This document shows, piece by piece, positions 25,164-33,488 of a stretch of 64,000 bases of DNA. Origin of the DNA: Chitinophaga silvisoli (GTDB lineage: Bacteria; Bacteroidota; Bacteroidia; Chitinophagales; Chitinophagaceae); the NCBI RefSeq assembly GCF_003412465.1, contig NZ_QTJV01000017.1:62001-126000 (forward strand), in the 5' to 3' direction. How positions within the stretch are numbered: position 1 is the stretch's first letter; each line of letters begins with the position of its first letter. The notes beneath the pieces are model-generated. The model saw only the letters and a program-made list of their open reading frames with translations. It was not told the DNA's origin and did not search any database. The translations under genes were made by a program, and so were the position numbers.

Positions 25164-25610
25164 ATGTTCGCTACTACTTTGAAAACGCTTTTTCGCAGGG
25201 ATCTTGAAAAATTGATCCAGGAACTTTCACTCTACACCAATGAAAGTAAGATCTGGTATATTGAAAAGGGCATCAGTAATAGTGCCGGGAATCTTGCATT
25301 GCACCTGGTAGGGAACCTGAATACTTACATTGGCTTGTACCTGGGCAATACGGGATATGTGCGTAACCGTGAGCTGGAGTTTTCACAAAAAGATGTGCCG
25401 AGAGCAACGCTGATTAAAATGGTTGAGGATACGATTGTAGTGATTGACAAAGTGATGGATGAGTTGACAGCGGAGCAGGTAGCTGCCTTATATCCGATTG
25501 AAATATTTGGTGGTCCTATCTATACAGAACATTTCCTGATGCACTTAAGCGGGCACCTGATGTACCACTTAGGCCAGGTAAATTATCACAGGCGATTGCT
25601 GGATGCATGA
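25164..25610 (+). CDS. DinB/DUF1572-like protein
   Basis: The 148-residue all-helical protein fits the DinB fold. Likely metal histidines lie in ALHLVGNL (about 46-53) and in HLSGHLMYHLGQVNYHRR near the C-terminus. DinB-fold proteins are often damage-induced and some are metal-dependent thiol transferases; the DUF1572 branch is uncharacterised. It has no signal peptide. It is divergent from the lipoprotein at 24496 and has its own short AT-rich promoter region. Confidence 0.8.
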   Translation: MFATTLKTLFRRDLEKLIQELSLYTNESKIWYIEKGISNSAGNLALHLVGNLNTYIGLYLGNTGYVRNRELEFSQKDVPRATLIKMVEDTIVVIDKVMDELTAEQVAALYPIEIFGGPIYTEHFLMHLSGHLMYHLGQVNYHRRLLDA

Positions 25611-25702
25611 TTTTTCAGGTCATGCATTCCAGGAATTTCATTCTTTTTCAATGAAATAGCCTTCCCTCACTGCGCTCCACATATCACTGGAAACCCTTTT
25701 CC

Positions 25703-25716
25703 CGCAAACGTTTGCG
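25703..25716. promoter_or_regulatory. LacI-type operator palindrome
   Basis: CGCAAACGTTTGCG is a perfect 14-bp palindrome with a central CG and AAACG half-sites, the classical LacI/GalR-family operator form. It lies 72-85 bp upstream of the beta-helix lyase start at 25788. No LacI-family gene is in the window, so the regulator would be elsewhere. Confidence 0.55.
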
Positions 25717-25787
25717 TAAATTTATCTGTCTCTGTCTGATCACCTGCCAAACATTTCCATGTAAATTCAGGTAAAATAAATTCCCGT

Positions 25788-28022
25788 ATGAAAACACTTC
25801 TACTAGCGCTGCTATGTCTGGCAGGAGCTGGGCTCTCCTATGCGCAAACCCTGTATGTATCCCCCAGTGGATCTGCCTCGAACCCCGGCACCAGCATCAG
25901 TGCTCCTACTACACTTGCCAACGCACTGGCAACAGTCAGCGCAGGAAACACTATTTATTTAAGAGGAGGTACCTATAGTTTAAGCGCCCCCGTTATTATC
26001 ACTGCAAGTAACAATGGTACATCTTCCGCGTACAAGAGTGTCGTTGCTTATACCGGCGAAACCCCGGTTTTAGATTTCTCCGCCATGGCGATTGCCGATG
26101 CCAACCGGGGTGTAATCCTGGATGGAGATTACTGGCATTGGACCGGCATCACCATCCAGGGTGCCGGCGACAATGGAATGCTCCTGGCGGGCAACAGCAA
26201 CATCATTGAACGCTGTATCTTCAAAGGCAATCATGATAGCGGATTACAACTCAGCCGCTATGTGACATCAAACACTACCCTCGCTTCATGGCCGACGAAC
26301 AACACGATCCTGAACTGCGAGGCCTACGACAACCAGGATCCTGACAATGAAGATGCCGATGGCTTTGCAGCAAAGCTTACCTGCGGCACAGGCAATGTAT
26401 TCAATGGTTGTATCTCTCACAACAATATTGATGATGGATACGATCTCTATGCAAAATCAGAAACAGGCCCTATTGGTCCTGTGACACTCATCAATTGTAT
26501 TGCTTATGGAAATGGTACGCTCAGCAGTGGCAATACTTCAGGTGATGGTGATAAGAATGGCTTTAAACTCGGAGGAGATGGGATTGCTGTGGCACACATT
26601 GTACGCCGTTGCGTGTCTTTCAACAATGGCCACCATGGTTTTACGGACAACAATAACCCTGGTGCGATGGAAGTGACAAACAATACCAGTTACAATAATG
26701 CTGCATCCAATTTCAATTTCCGTACGGGTAGTACCGCTACTTTCAAAAACAATCTATCTTACAATGCCGGTTCTTCTGATGCGACAAATGGTACGGATGT
26801 AACGCCTACCAATGTTTGGTGGAAGAGTGGTGCCAGTTCTAACACAGGAGGATTGGTGGTCAGCAGTGCAGATTTTCAGAGCCTGTCACTATCTGTGAGC
26901 AGGAACAGTGATGGGAGTCCGAACCTGGGTAACTTCCTGGCACTGGCATCCGGCAGTGATATGATTGACAAAGGTGTAGCTACGACAGGCATTACTTATT
27001 CAGGCACTGCACCTGATATCGGAGCCAGGGAATCAGGTGGCAGTACTAATCCATCTACTTATACGGTAAGTGTAACTGTATCTCCTGCTGCAGGAGGTAC
27101 AGTTACACTGAGTCCGGGTGGTGGTACTTATACATCGGGAACCGTGGTCACGCTGACGGCCACACCTGCCAGCGGTTATACATTCAGTGGCTGGAGTGGT
27201 AGTGCCAGTGGGACTGCTACTACAACTACGGTAACGGTTAGCTCGAATCTTGCTGTTACGGCAAGTTTTAACAGCAGCAGTACGGGTGGAGGTTCTACCC
27301 TGCATATCGATGATGCGGCAGCTAGTACAGGTGGTTATTGCAGTGCTGATGGCAGCAGACAAAATACTTATTCCGGTGCCGATGGTGGGTATTACATCAA
27401 CCTGAGCAACTCAGCAGCCAAAGGGGTGAATTATAGTGTGAGTGTGCCTGCTGCGGGGACCTATTCATTTGTATGGCGTTATTCAAATGGCGGAGCAAAC
27501 GTTTCTACGACGGCGAAGTTGTTAGTAAACGGAAGTACGGCAGTCCCCAGTGTGTCATTTCCTAAAACCAGCAGCTGGACAGCATGGACGACTACGGCTG
27601 CGGTAACAGCTACCCTTGCAGCGGGTGTGAATACGATCAGGATTGAAACCCTTTCTTCTACAGAATTTGCCTTGATAGATTGGATGGAGGTAGCGGGTAA
27701 TAGTCCTACCGCAGGGGCATGTGGTTCATCTGCTTTGTCAGCAAGATCTGTAGCGCCGAAACTGGAATTTACGCAGACGAAGATTTATCCAAATCCGGCT
27801 ACGCATACAGCGGCGATCAGTTTTTATAATGAGCAGGCGGATCGGGTGCAGATCAGGATGTATACATCAAACGGGCAGTTGGTTAAAACGATTGCGGATA
27901 AGGAATTTCCGGCAGGGAGTAACCAGTTGGCAGTGGATGTGAGTCGCCTGCCACAGTCATTGTATTTAATAAAAATAGAAAACTCAGCCGGTAGTAATAT
28001 CCTGAAACTGATTAAACAATAA
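25788..28022 (+). CDS. Secreted right-handed beta-helix protein (pectate-lyase-like) with T9SS signal
   Basis: The 744-residue protein has a signal peptide (1-19, ending SYAQ). A right-handed parallel beta-helix (about 20-400) follows, with the PL9/PL1-like opening LYVSPSGSASNPGTS and repeated Asn ladders. Next come a divergent InlB-type repeat (about 418-490, SPGGGTYTSGTVVTLTATP), a CBM6/35-like beta-sandwich (about 500-640) and a type A sorting domain (IYPNPATHTAAISFYN to the end). It should be secreted by the type IX system and act on plant-type polysaccharide. The PL9 subfamily is likely but not certain. An upstream LacI-type operator suggests sugar-controlled expression. Confidence 0.85.
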   Translation: MKTLLLALLCLAGAGLSYAQTLYVSPSGSASNPGTSISAPTTLANALATVSAGNTIYLRGGTYSLSAPVIITASNNGTSSAYKSVVAYTGETPVLDFSAMAIADANRGVILDGDYWHWTGITIQGAGDNGMLLAGNSNIIERCIFKGNHDSGLQLSRYVTSNTTLASWPTNNTILNCEAYDNQDPDNEDADGFAAKLTCGTGNVFNGCISHNNIDDGYDLYAKSETGPIGPVTLINCIAYGNGTLSSGNTSGDGDKNGFKLGGDGIAVAHIVRRCVSFNNGHHGFTDNNNPGAMEVTNNTSYNNAASNFNFRTGSTATFKNNLSYNAGSSDATNGTDVTPTNVWWKSGASSNTGGLVVSSADFQSLSLSVSRNSDGSPNLGNFLALASGSDMIDKGVATTGITYSGTAPDIGARESGGSTNPSTYTVSVTVSPAAGGTVTLSPGGGTYTSGTVVTLTATPASGYTFSGWSGSASGTATTTTVTVSSNLAVTASFNSSSTGGGSTLHIDDAAASTGGYCSADGSRQNTYSGADGGYYINLSNSAAKGVNYSVSVPAAGTYSFVWRYSNGGANVSTTAKLLVNGSTAVPSVSFPKTSSWTAWTTTAAVTATLAAGVNTIRIETLSSTEFALIDWMEVAGNSPTAGACGSSALSARSVAPKLEFTQTKIYPNPATHTAAISFYNEQADRVQIRMYTSNGQLVKTIADKEFPAGSNQLAVDVSRLPQSLYLIKIENSAGSNILKLIKQ

Positions 28023-28079
28023 TTGAGATGCCTCGCCTGCTGCTGATTTTTGGCAGGGGCGAGGTTTACTGCGTTATCT

Positions 28080-28535
28080 GAGGTATTATTGTGTTGTCGA
28101 AGTTTTGCTGCCTTATCAGAGGTTTTCGGATGTTATTGCCTTATCAGAGTTTTTACTGTGTTTGTAAAAGTTTTGCTGCCTTATCAGAGGTTTTTGGGTG
28201 TTATTGCCTTATCAGAGTTTTTACTGTGTTTGTCATAGTTTTACTGCCTTATCAGAGGTTTTCGGATGTTATTGCCTTATCAGAGTTTTTACTGTGTTTG
28301 TAAAAGTTTTGCTGCCTTATCAGAGGTTTTTGGGTGTTATTGCCTTATCAGAGTTTTTACTGTGTTTGTCATAGTTTTACTGCCTTATCAGAGGTTTTCG
28401 GATGTTATTGCCTTATCAGAGTTTTTACTGTGTTTGTAAAAGTTTTGCTGCCTTATCAGAGGTTTTTGGGTGTTATTGCCTTATCAGAGTTTTTACTGTG
28501 TTTGTCATAGTTTTACTGCCTTATCAGGGGTATTA
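28080..28535. repeat. Hierarchical tandem repeat (34/68/136 bp)
   Basis: GCCTTATCAGAG recurs about every 34 bp. Pairs form 68-bp units in two alternating versions (one with TTTTCGGATG and GTAAAAG, one with TTTTTGGGTG and GTCATAG), giving a nearly perfect 136-bp higher-order period repeated about three times. Open frames through it are artefacts. No gene is present in 28023-28712. Confidence 0.88.
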
Positions 28536-28712
28536 CTGCGTTGCCAGTTATCATTGATCCCTTCCCTGTATTATTTTTGATTGTTATGTTAGCCAGGCAC
28601 CCATACATTATAAATTTATCGATCTATTTAAATAACTATAATTCCTCCCTAATTATTATTATTTTACTATCTGCCAGGAAGTATTAGTACAATAACCCAT
28701 ACATCAACCAAA

Positions 28713-30296
28713 ATGTCAATTTCAAGAAGGGAGTTCCTTACCAGTACGGGAACAATGGCTGCTGCCTACCCCGCCATGCTCGCTTTAGGGATGCTAAGAG
28801 AAGCCCCTGCACATGCCTTTTCGCTCGCCGGGAATGGAAAGGGAAAGCACATCATCATTTTAGGAGCTGGTCTGGCAGGAATGGCTGCCGCTTATGAATT
28901 ATTAAAACTAGGCTACCAGTGTACCATCCTGGAGGCCCGTGAGCGCTCAGGAGGGCGTGTGTGGAGCATAAGGAAAGGGACTACGCACCGGGAGACAGAT
29001 CTCCCACTCCAAACGGCCCAATTTGATGAAGGGCTTTATTTCAATGCGGGCCCTTCGAGAATTCCTCATCACCATGGACTGACTTTACATTATTGCCGGG
29101 AATTACAGGTGCCAATCCAGGTGTATAACAACATCAATGAGGCGGCGTATTTCTTTGCAGAGGGTAAGGGGCCACTTTCGAATAAGAAAATCCGGGTGCG
29201 TGAGATTCACAACGACCTGAGGGGTTATACTGCCGAACTGCTTGCCAAAGCAATAGACCAGCACAAACTCGATACAGGACTTACAACTGAAGACACGCAG
29301 AAAATTCTGGAATACCTGCGGGCAGAGGGCGGCCTGGACATCGACAAATTGTACAAAGCGTCTGACAGAAGGGGTTACCTGGAAGGTCCGGGTGCCGGGG
29401 ATCTGCCGGGGAAGATAGCGCCGGCACATAGTCTGGCGGATATTATTAATTCCGGTTTAGCGGATCCTGATTTCTACAATGTATCTGAGTATGTATATGA
29501 ATTGCAAATGACCATGTTCCAGGCAGTCGGTGGCAATGATCAGATTGCAAAAGCATTTGAGAAAAAGGTTGGACAATGTATACAATTTGGCTGCGAAGTG
29601 ACAGGGATTCATAATCAGCTGGAAGGTGTGAAGATTAGTTATAAGGACAGCAAGGGGGCGAAGGAACTGGTGGGGGATTATTGTATTTGTACAATTCCTA
29701 CGCCGGTGCTCAGTAATGTGGATCACAACTTCTCATCTGATGTGAGCAGGGCGATTGATTACATTCCTTATATGGTCACAGGGAAGATAGGAATGCAGTT
29801 TAAGCGGAGATTCTGGGAGGAGGATGAGCATATCTATGGCGGCATTACACATACCAACAATGAGCTGACACAGATCTTTTACCCTTCCTATGATTATTTG
29901 TCGAAGAAGGGAATTTTGTTAGGCTATTACAATTTTAATGAGAAGGCGCGGCAGACGGGCAACCTATCACACCAGCAACGGGAAAAGCTGGCGATGGATA
30001 AGGGCAGGCTGATACATCCGCAGTATGATAAGGAGTTTGAAAGTTCATTTTCAGTGAGCTGGCATAAGACCCCTTATAGTATGGGCGGATGGGCGCTGTA
30101 TAATAATACGACCAGACAATCACATTATAAAAGCCTCTTGCAGGCAGATAAGCGGGTGTATTTCGCAGGGGAGCATACGACTTATCTGAATGCATGGATG
30201 GCAGGAGCATTTGAATCGGCAAGAAGGACAGTGACGGATTTACATGCAAGGGTATCAGAGCAAAGGATTTCTTATCCCATTACAACCAATATCTAA
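28713..30296 (+). CDS. Tat-exported flavin amine oxidase
   Basis: The 527-residue protein begins with a twin-arginine signal (SRREFLTSTG, R5-R6, hydrophobic stretch to about 35). The FAD dinucleotide motif follows: LGAGLAGMAAAYEL with GAGLAG at 51-56, then the acidic EARERSGGRVWS. The C-terminus has the amine-oxidase end VYFAGEHTTYLNAWMAGAFESA. The family oxidises primary amines or L-amino acids to imines, producing H2O2. Tat export of a folded flavoprotein to the periplasm is consistent. It lies 5 bp before the Tat aminotransferase gene, so both probably act on the same amino-acid-type substrate outside the cytoplasm. Confidence 0.9.
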   Translation: MSISRREFLTSTGTMAAAYPAMLALGMLREAPAHAFSLAGNGKGKHIIILGAGLAGMAAAYELLKLGYQCTILEARERSGGRVWSIRKGTTHRETDLPLQTAQFDEGLYFNAGPSRIPHHHGLTLHYCRELQVPIQVYNNINEAAYFFAEGKGPLSNKKIRVREIHNDLRGYTAELLAKAIDQHKLDTGLTTEDTQKILEYLRAEGGLDIDKLYKASDRRGYLEGPGAGDLPGKIAPAHSLADIINSGLADPDFYNVSEYVYELQMTMFQAVGGNDQIAKAFEKKVGQCIQFGCEVTGIHNQLEGVKISYKDSKGAKELVGDYCICTIPTPVLSNVDHNFSSDVSRAIDYIPYMVTGKIGMQFKRRFWEEDEHIYGGITHTNNELTQIFYPSYDYLSKKGILLGYYNFNEKARQTGNLSHQQREKLAMDKGRLIHPQYDKEFESSFSVSWHKTPYSMGGWALYNNTTRQSHYKSLLQADKRVYFAGEHTTYLNAWMAGAFESARRTVTDLHARVSEQRISYPITTNI

Positions 30297-30301
30297 AACT
30301 C

Positions 30302-31525
30302 ATGATGATGCGTACCACCAACAAATCTATTAACAGGCGGGAATGGTTAAGGACCACCGCCTTATTTACGGGAGGCCTGACTATGTTGCCCTCTGTATTG
30401 CAGGGAGCGCCTGTAGAAAAAGCGGCTTCAGGTTTGCCGATCGGGGCGATGTCAACAACAAACAATCTGTCAGCTTCCGCTGGCCTACATGCTGATGCCG
30501 AGCTGGCAGCGCGTGTACCGGGTGTATTGAAAGCCCGTTTATTTGCCAATGAAAACCCTTTCGGGCCATCTTCCCTTGCCAAGAAAGCTATGATAGATAG
30601 TATGGATAATGGCTATCAATATCCCTTCATGCTGCTGAAAGACCTGGAAGCAAAGATTTGTGCATATGAAGGACTGGATGCGAAGATGCTGATGACGAGT
30701 GCAGGTTCATCGCCATTACTGTTAGGTGCAGCGATTACCTTACTGGGCAATGGCGGCAATATTGTGAGTGCAGATCCTACTTATGATGACTTACCTACGC
30801 GTTGTGAAAAAATAAAAGCGACCTGGGTGAAGGTGCCTTTGAAAGCAGATTATACTCATGACCTGGATGCGATGGAGAAGGCGATTACGCCTGAGACAAA
30901 ACTGGTGTACATCTGCAACCCGAATAATCCTACAGGAACGATAGTAGATGTGGCGAAACTGAAAGATTTCTGCGAGCGGGTTTCCAGGAAGGTGCCTGTG
31001 TTTGTAGATGAGGCCTACATTGATTACCTGCCGGATCCGGCGGCGACTACCTTGATTGATGGAGTGAAGAAGGGGCAGAACATTATCATCGCACGTACAT
31101 TTTCTAAAGTATATGGTTTGGCCGGACTTCGTATAGGCTATGTAATTGCGCAACCTGCGATGATCGATTTATTGGGACATTATTCAGCAGCGGGTGGCTA
31201 TGCCTTGTCATTGCCGGCTATTACGGCGGCTTTGGCCAGTTATAATGATAAGGCTTATATCGATGAAGTGAAACAGAAAATGGAGGCGAGTAAGCATTTC
31301 CTGTATGAGACGCTGAAAAGTGAGGGGTATACTTATATTCCTTCGCATACCAACTTTGTGATGTTTCCATTGAAAATGGAGGGGCCAAGGTTTGTGGAAG
31401 AGATGAGTAAGCGGGGAGTGGGATTGCGGAACTGGAAATTGAATAACCAGGATTGGTGCAGGATCAGTATTGGCAGGATGGATGAAATGCAGGCGTTTGC
31501 GGCTGCTTTTAAAGAATTATCTTAA
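30302..31525 (+). CDS. Tat-exported class I/II aminotransferase (HisC-like)
   Basis: The 407-residue protein has a twin-arginine leader (NRREWLRTTALF, R12-R13) followed by a fold-type I PLP enzyme resembling histidinol-phosphate aminotransferases. Visible are LFANENPFGPS, the nucleotide-like loop NPNNPTGTIVD, the VDEAYIDYL Asp/Tyr pair, and the Schiff-base lysine K269 in RTFSKVYGLAGLRIGY. Aminotransferases are normally cytoplasmic, so Tat export with cofactor loaded is unusual and implies a periplasmic substrate. It lies 5 bp after the amine oxidase and 8 bp before the Hint protein: one operon. Confidence 0.9.
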   Translation: MMMRTTNKSINRREWLRTTALFTGGLTMLPSVLQGAPVEKAASGLPIGAMSTTNNLSASAGLHADAELAARVPGVLKARLFANENPFGPSSLAKKAMIDSMDNGYQYPFMLLKDLEAKICAYEGLDAKMLMTSAGSSPLLLGAAITLLGNGGNIVSADPTYDDLPTRCEKIKATWVKVPLKADYTHDLDAMEKAITPETKLVYICNPNNPTGTIVDVAKLKDFCERVSRKVPVFVDEAYIDYLPDPAATTLIDGVKKGQNIIIARTFSKVYGLAGLRIGYVIAQPAMIDLLGHYSAAGGYALSLPAITAALASYNDKAYIDEVKQKMEASKHFLYETLKSEGYTYIPSHTNFVMFPLKMEGPRFVEEMSKRGVGLRNWKLNNQDWCRISIGRMDEMQAFAAAFKELS

Positions 31526-31533
31526 ATAAGAAT

Positions 31534-32517
31534 ATGCGCACATTAATTTTATCATTGAGCTGTATGATTTGGATGGGTACAGCATTTGGACAGTCAAGGC
31601 CGATTCGCACGGAGGAATATGAGAAGGCGAAGACATTTACGGTAAAAGATCTGGATAATGATACTTATGTAAAGTTTAATAACGCTTATGTGCTGGATCG
31701 GTACGAGATGCGGAAACCGTATATAATAACCGGGGATGATGGCTTGAAGAAAAGGATAGATTTATACCGCCTGGTGGCGAAGGATAGTATGCAGGAGATA
31801 GGGACGGTTATATTTTATACGAATGAAAAGGGGGTATTGTATACGGCAGTATTGCCTTTGTTTAATAGCAATGCGGAGATTTGGAATAAGTATTTTGAGG
31901 ATATACATGCGATAGATAAGGTGGAGAAGAATTATGTGTTGAAGTTGTCGTATGTGTTGTCGAGGGAGTTTAGTTTTCAGTTGTATAAGGCGATGAATGC
32001 GGGGAAGGATGTAAAGGCGGAGGCGGGGACATACGGAACGGATATATGTTTTCCGGGGGATGAGGAGGTGATGCTGGCAGATGGGTCGCGGAAAGTGTTG
32101 AAGGAGATATTACCGGGGGATAGGATCGTGAGTTTGGATGCGGAGACGCGGAAGACGAGTGTGATGACCGTGAAGGAGTTGGTGGTGCATGAGGCGAAGA
32201 ATTATGCGATCACGCGCTTGCTGGCGGTGCATGTGGATGCTGTTGATAAGGAGGATGTGCATGTGGTGAGGATATCGGGGAAGGTGTTGGAGGCGACACC
32301 GAATCATCCGGTGCAGACATCGGCGGGGAAGAAGAAGATGGGAGAGGTGAATGATGGGGAGGAGTTGTTGTGTATGGATGAGGGGAGTGGAAAGGTGATG
32401 GGTTATGTGGTGGTGAGTAAGATGGAGCAGGCTGGAGGTATGCAGGCGGTGTATAATATAGTGGCGGAGGGAGAGGGCACGTTTATGATGAATGATGTGA
32501 TGGTATTACAGAAGTGA
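31534..32517 (+). CDS. Secreted protein with C-terminal Hint (hedgehog/intein) domain
   Basis: The 327-residue protein has a signal peptide (1-19, ending TAFGQ) and an unrecognised domain (20-170). A Hint domain starts at C172 (CFPGDEEVMLADGSRKVLKEI), continues through PGDRIVSLD and the TxxH motif T255-P-N-H258, and ends YNIVAEGEGTFMMNDVMVLQK at the C-terminus. There is no terminal His-Asn or extein, so splicing is not expected. As in hedgehog or BIL proteins, the domain could cleave at C172 through a thioester and release or transfer the N-terminal domain. It is the last gene of the Tat oxidase/aminotransferase operon, followed by a strong terminator. Codon use is markedly G-rich. Confidence 0.82.
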   Translation: MRTLILSLSCMIWMGTAFGQSRPIRTEEYEKAKTFTVKDLDNDTYVKFNNAYVLDRYEMRKPYIITGDDGLKKRIDLYRLVAKDSMQEIGTVIFYTNEKGVLYTAVLPLFNSNAEIWNKYFEDIHAIDKVEKNYVLKLSYVLSREFSFQLYKAMNAGKDVKAEAGTYGTDICFPGDEEVMLADGSRKVLKEILPGDRIVSLDAETRKTSVMTVKELVVHEAKNYAITRLLAVHVDAVDKEDVHVVRISGKVLEATPNHPVQTSAGKKKMGEVNDGEELLCMDEGSGKVMGYVVVSKMEQAGGMQAVYNIVAEGEGTFMMNDVMVLQK

Positions 32518-32536
32518 TATTGATTTTATATTTTTT

Positions 32537-32571
32537 AAAACCCGTATTTGCTTGATGTGAATACGGGTTTT
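32537..32571 (+). terminator. Rho-independent terminator
   Basis: AAAACCCGTATT (32537-32548) pairs with AATACGGGTTTT (32560-32571), followed by further T residues, 20 bp after the Hint gene. Confidence 0.88.
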
Positions 32572-32630
32572 TTATTGGGTGTTATCGTTTTGATCTGCGG
32601 ATTTTTATTTGGCTGGAATGGTTGATTTTG

Positions 32631-32663
32631 TTGGGTTTTATAGGCATATATTCGTTACATTTA
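32631..32663 (+). promoter_or_regulatory. Candidate promoter for the small membrane cassette
   Basis: TTG at 32631 and TACATTTA at 32656-32663 approximate the Bacteroidota -33 and -7 elements (spacing slightly long), about 40 bp before the start at 32702. Confidence 0.35.
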
Positions 32664-32701
32664 TATAGAATTCCATTAAAGAAAAACCAAAACTCCAAAA
32701 C

Positions 32702-33241
32702 ATGTCAACATCGTTTTACAATTTTGATTATTACATAGAGGCTAATGAAAAACGGGATGCAGTGATACGAGCTGAGTATGACAAAGTGCTCGGCAGGGTG
32801 TCAAATATATTGATTATTTATTCCGCCATTTCTGTATCACTGATTTCAATTTGTAAAGATTTATTCACTGTTCCATTTAACTTTTGGTACTTCATGGCGG
32901 TTGTCCTATTTGGGGTGCCGTTTTTGGTATCGTTTGTTTATGCGATTCGGTTTTTATTTCCGATTGTTATTCCGGTTCTTGTTGAACCAAGAGAATATTA
33001 TGCACAGTTACGATTAGAGCTGGAAGCGACTTATACCAATAGGCCTGAACTTTCAGAGGCTCAAAAGGAAGAGATTAATCACAGGATAAAGACCATGTAC
33101 TTAGAAGAACTGGAAGACGCTATAACGAACAATACCGTTTTAGTTTGCCGTAAACGGGACTATTACCATAATGCGCTGAAATATGCGATATACAGCATAT
33201 TTCCTTTCATTATATGCCTGATATTTCACTTAATACATTAA
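32702..33241 (+). CDS. Membrane protein of unknown function (three to four TM)
   Basis: The 179-residue protein has a charged N-terminus (NEKRDAVIRAEYDKVL), hydrophobic segments at about 34-52, 60-80 and 82-97, a long acidic amphipathic region (about 100-150), and a last helix at 157-178. It is A/T-rich compared with neighbours. A helical charged N-terminus, a TM pair and a distal TM resemble membrane effectors of bacterial conflict systems, but there is no specific motif. It is followed by a small soluble protein, probably in one transcript ending at the terminator at 33429. Confidence 0.65.
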   Translation: MSTSFYNFDYYIEANEKRDAVIRAEYDKVLGRVSNILIIYSAISVSLISICKDLFTVPFNFWYFMAVVLFGVPFLVSFVYAIRFLFPIVIPVLVEPREYYAQLRLELEATYTNRPELSEAQKEEINHRIKTMYLEELEDAITNNTVLVCRKRDYYHNALKYAIYSIFPFIICLIFHLIH

Positions 33242-33255
33242 TAAAAACAATCAAT

Positions 33256-33429
33256 ATGGAAAATGAAAAGTATCCACAAAAACATTACCCCGGTAGTAAA
33301 TATCCGGGTATTAGAGATGAGGATCGGATAAGAGTAAAATGTGCAACCATTAACTTATGGACAGGAAAAGTAACTCCTGCCAGGTTTACATTCCCCAATG
33401 GGAAGGTAATTACAATTTATCCATACTAA
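33256..33429 (+). CDS. Small soluble protein, 57 aa
   Basis: The ATG at 33256 (MENEKYPQKHYPGSKYPG) gives a 57-residue basic, Tyr/Pro-rich protein. A longer frame from 33214 would overlap the preceding gene by 28 bp and is less likely. No motif is recognised. Being directly downstream of the A/T-rich membrane gene, it may be its partner or antidote, which is speculation. Its stop codon is part of the terminator A-run. Confidence 0.5.
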   Translation: MENEKYPQKHYPGSKYPGIRDEDRIRVKCATINLWTGKVTPARFTFPNGKVITIYPY

Positions 33430-33466
33430 AAAAAGCGCATTTGCCCGTAAGCAAATGCGCTTTTTT
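33429..33466. terminator. Bidirectional terminator
   Basis: A 16-bp stem, A-run plus GCGCATTTGC pairing with GCAAATGCGC plus T-run, around CCGTAA. It lies between convergent genes ending at 33429 and 33489. It closely resembles the stem at 60968. Confidence 0.9.
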
Positions 33467-33488
33467 ACTAAATTTCACTACTAAACAT

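Noticed and set aside
28050-28303. Plus-strand frames encoding repeated LIRGF/ALSEF peptides
   Set aside because: They are products of the 34/68-bp array and are interrupted as the unit length changes.
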